Of a DNA stretch of 39,960 nucleotides, positions 39,896 through 39,960 are shown piece by piece. This DNA comes from Clostridia bacterium (lineage in GTDB: Bacteria; Bacillota; Clostridia; TANB77; UBA1234): assembly GCA_017469465.1 (NCBI GenBank), contig JAFUGH010000059.1:1-39960 (forward strand). Reading direction: 5' to 3'. The notes below the pieces were generated by a model. The model searched no databases and was not told the DNA's origin. It saw only the letters and a list, made by a program, of their open reading frames with translations. The position numbers were made by a program, and so were the translations under genes. How positions within the stretch are numbered: position 1 is the first letter of the stretch; each line of letters begins with the position of its first letter.

Positions 39896-39960
39896 TTGCT
39901 TTAAAATTTTACTGTACTGGTAAATATCAAATGATGAAATTATTATTATAATTAAAAAAC

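Noticed and set aside
1..39960. CRISPR arrays, insertion sequences or rRNA genes
   Set aside because: No regularly spaced repeat-spacer array, no transposase motifs and no rRNA-like stretch seen on either strand.

Overview
The window is a complete, apparently intact temperate siphophage (about 39.7 kb) integrated in the 3' end of an elongation factor Tu gene of a low-GC Gram-positive host. Strong AGGAGG ribosome sites, AT-rich third codon positions, the standard code (TGA used as stop) and the protein families point to Bacillota, probably an anaerobic gut Clostridia-like lineage; I cannot name a genus. The left edge holds the last codons of tuf. The right edge holds a second, divergent copy of the final tuf codons followed by its own terminator, so integration swapped the last eight codons of EF-Tu for phage-supplied ones.

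Layout: (1) 245-2663, minus strand: tyrosine integrase, a membrane-anchored lysogeny protein and an S24-type CI repressor. (2) 2664-2845: divergent control region with GTGTC/GACAC operators. (3) 2846-15180: early rightward operon with Cro-like and Xis-like genes, a Gp157/Sak4/DUF669-SSB recombination set, a CHC2 zinc-finger primase part, a DUF927 helicase, an iteron-type candidate origin (9278-9538), an SF2 helicase, a RecU-like nuclease, many small zinc-ribbon proteins and an ArpU/RinA-like late activator. (4) 15180-15420: candidate activated late promoter, terminator/attenuator and an odd tRNA-Met(CAT). (5) 15421-26397: orphan ParB-DNA methyltransferase, terminases, portal, a head-morphogenesis protein carrying a C-terminal nuclease-toxin-like domain, scaffold, capsid, connectors and tail tube. 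(6) 26466-34258: tail chaperones with a probable +1 frameshift, tape measure, distal tail proteins and tail fibre. (7) 34152-36287: a diversity-generating retroelement (DGR): variable repeat in the fibre gene, hairpin, Avd-like gene, template repeat and reverse transcriptase. (8) 36227-38452: tail accessory protein, XkdX, XhlA-like protein, holin and an amidase with three Cpl-7 repeats. (9) 38480-39086, minus: an XRE regulator and a stand-alone MutS domain I-like protein, a type reported as a DGR accessory. (10) 39177-39833: two small genes, a 10-bp-periodic repeat array, integrase arm sites and attR.

The most striking system is the DGR. The fibre variable repeat (34152-34246) and the template (34921-35015) are both 95 nt and differ at 15 positions, every one an adenine in the template; all 68 non-adenine positions are identical. 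Together with the co-resident MutS-I-like protein it suggests a phage that mutagenises its own receptor-binding tip. Secondary highlights are the tuf rewriting, the toxin-tipped head protein with an overlapping small CPCC-type gene, the iteron origin and the D-arm-deficient tRNA.
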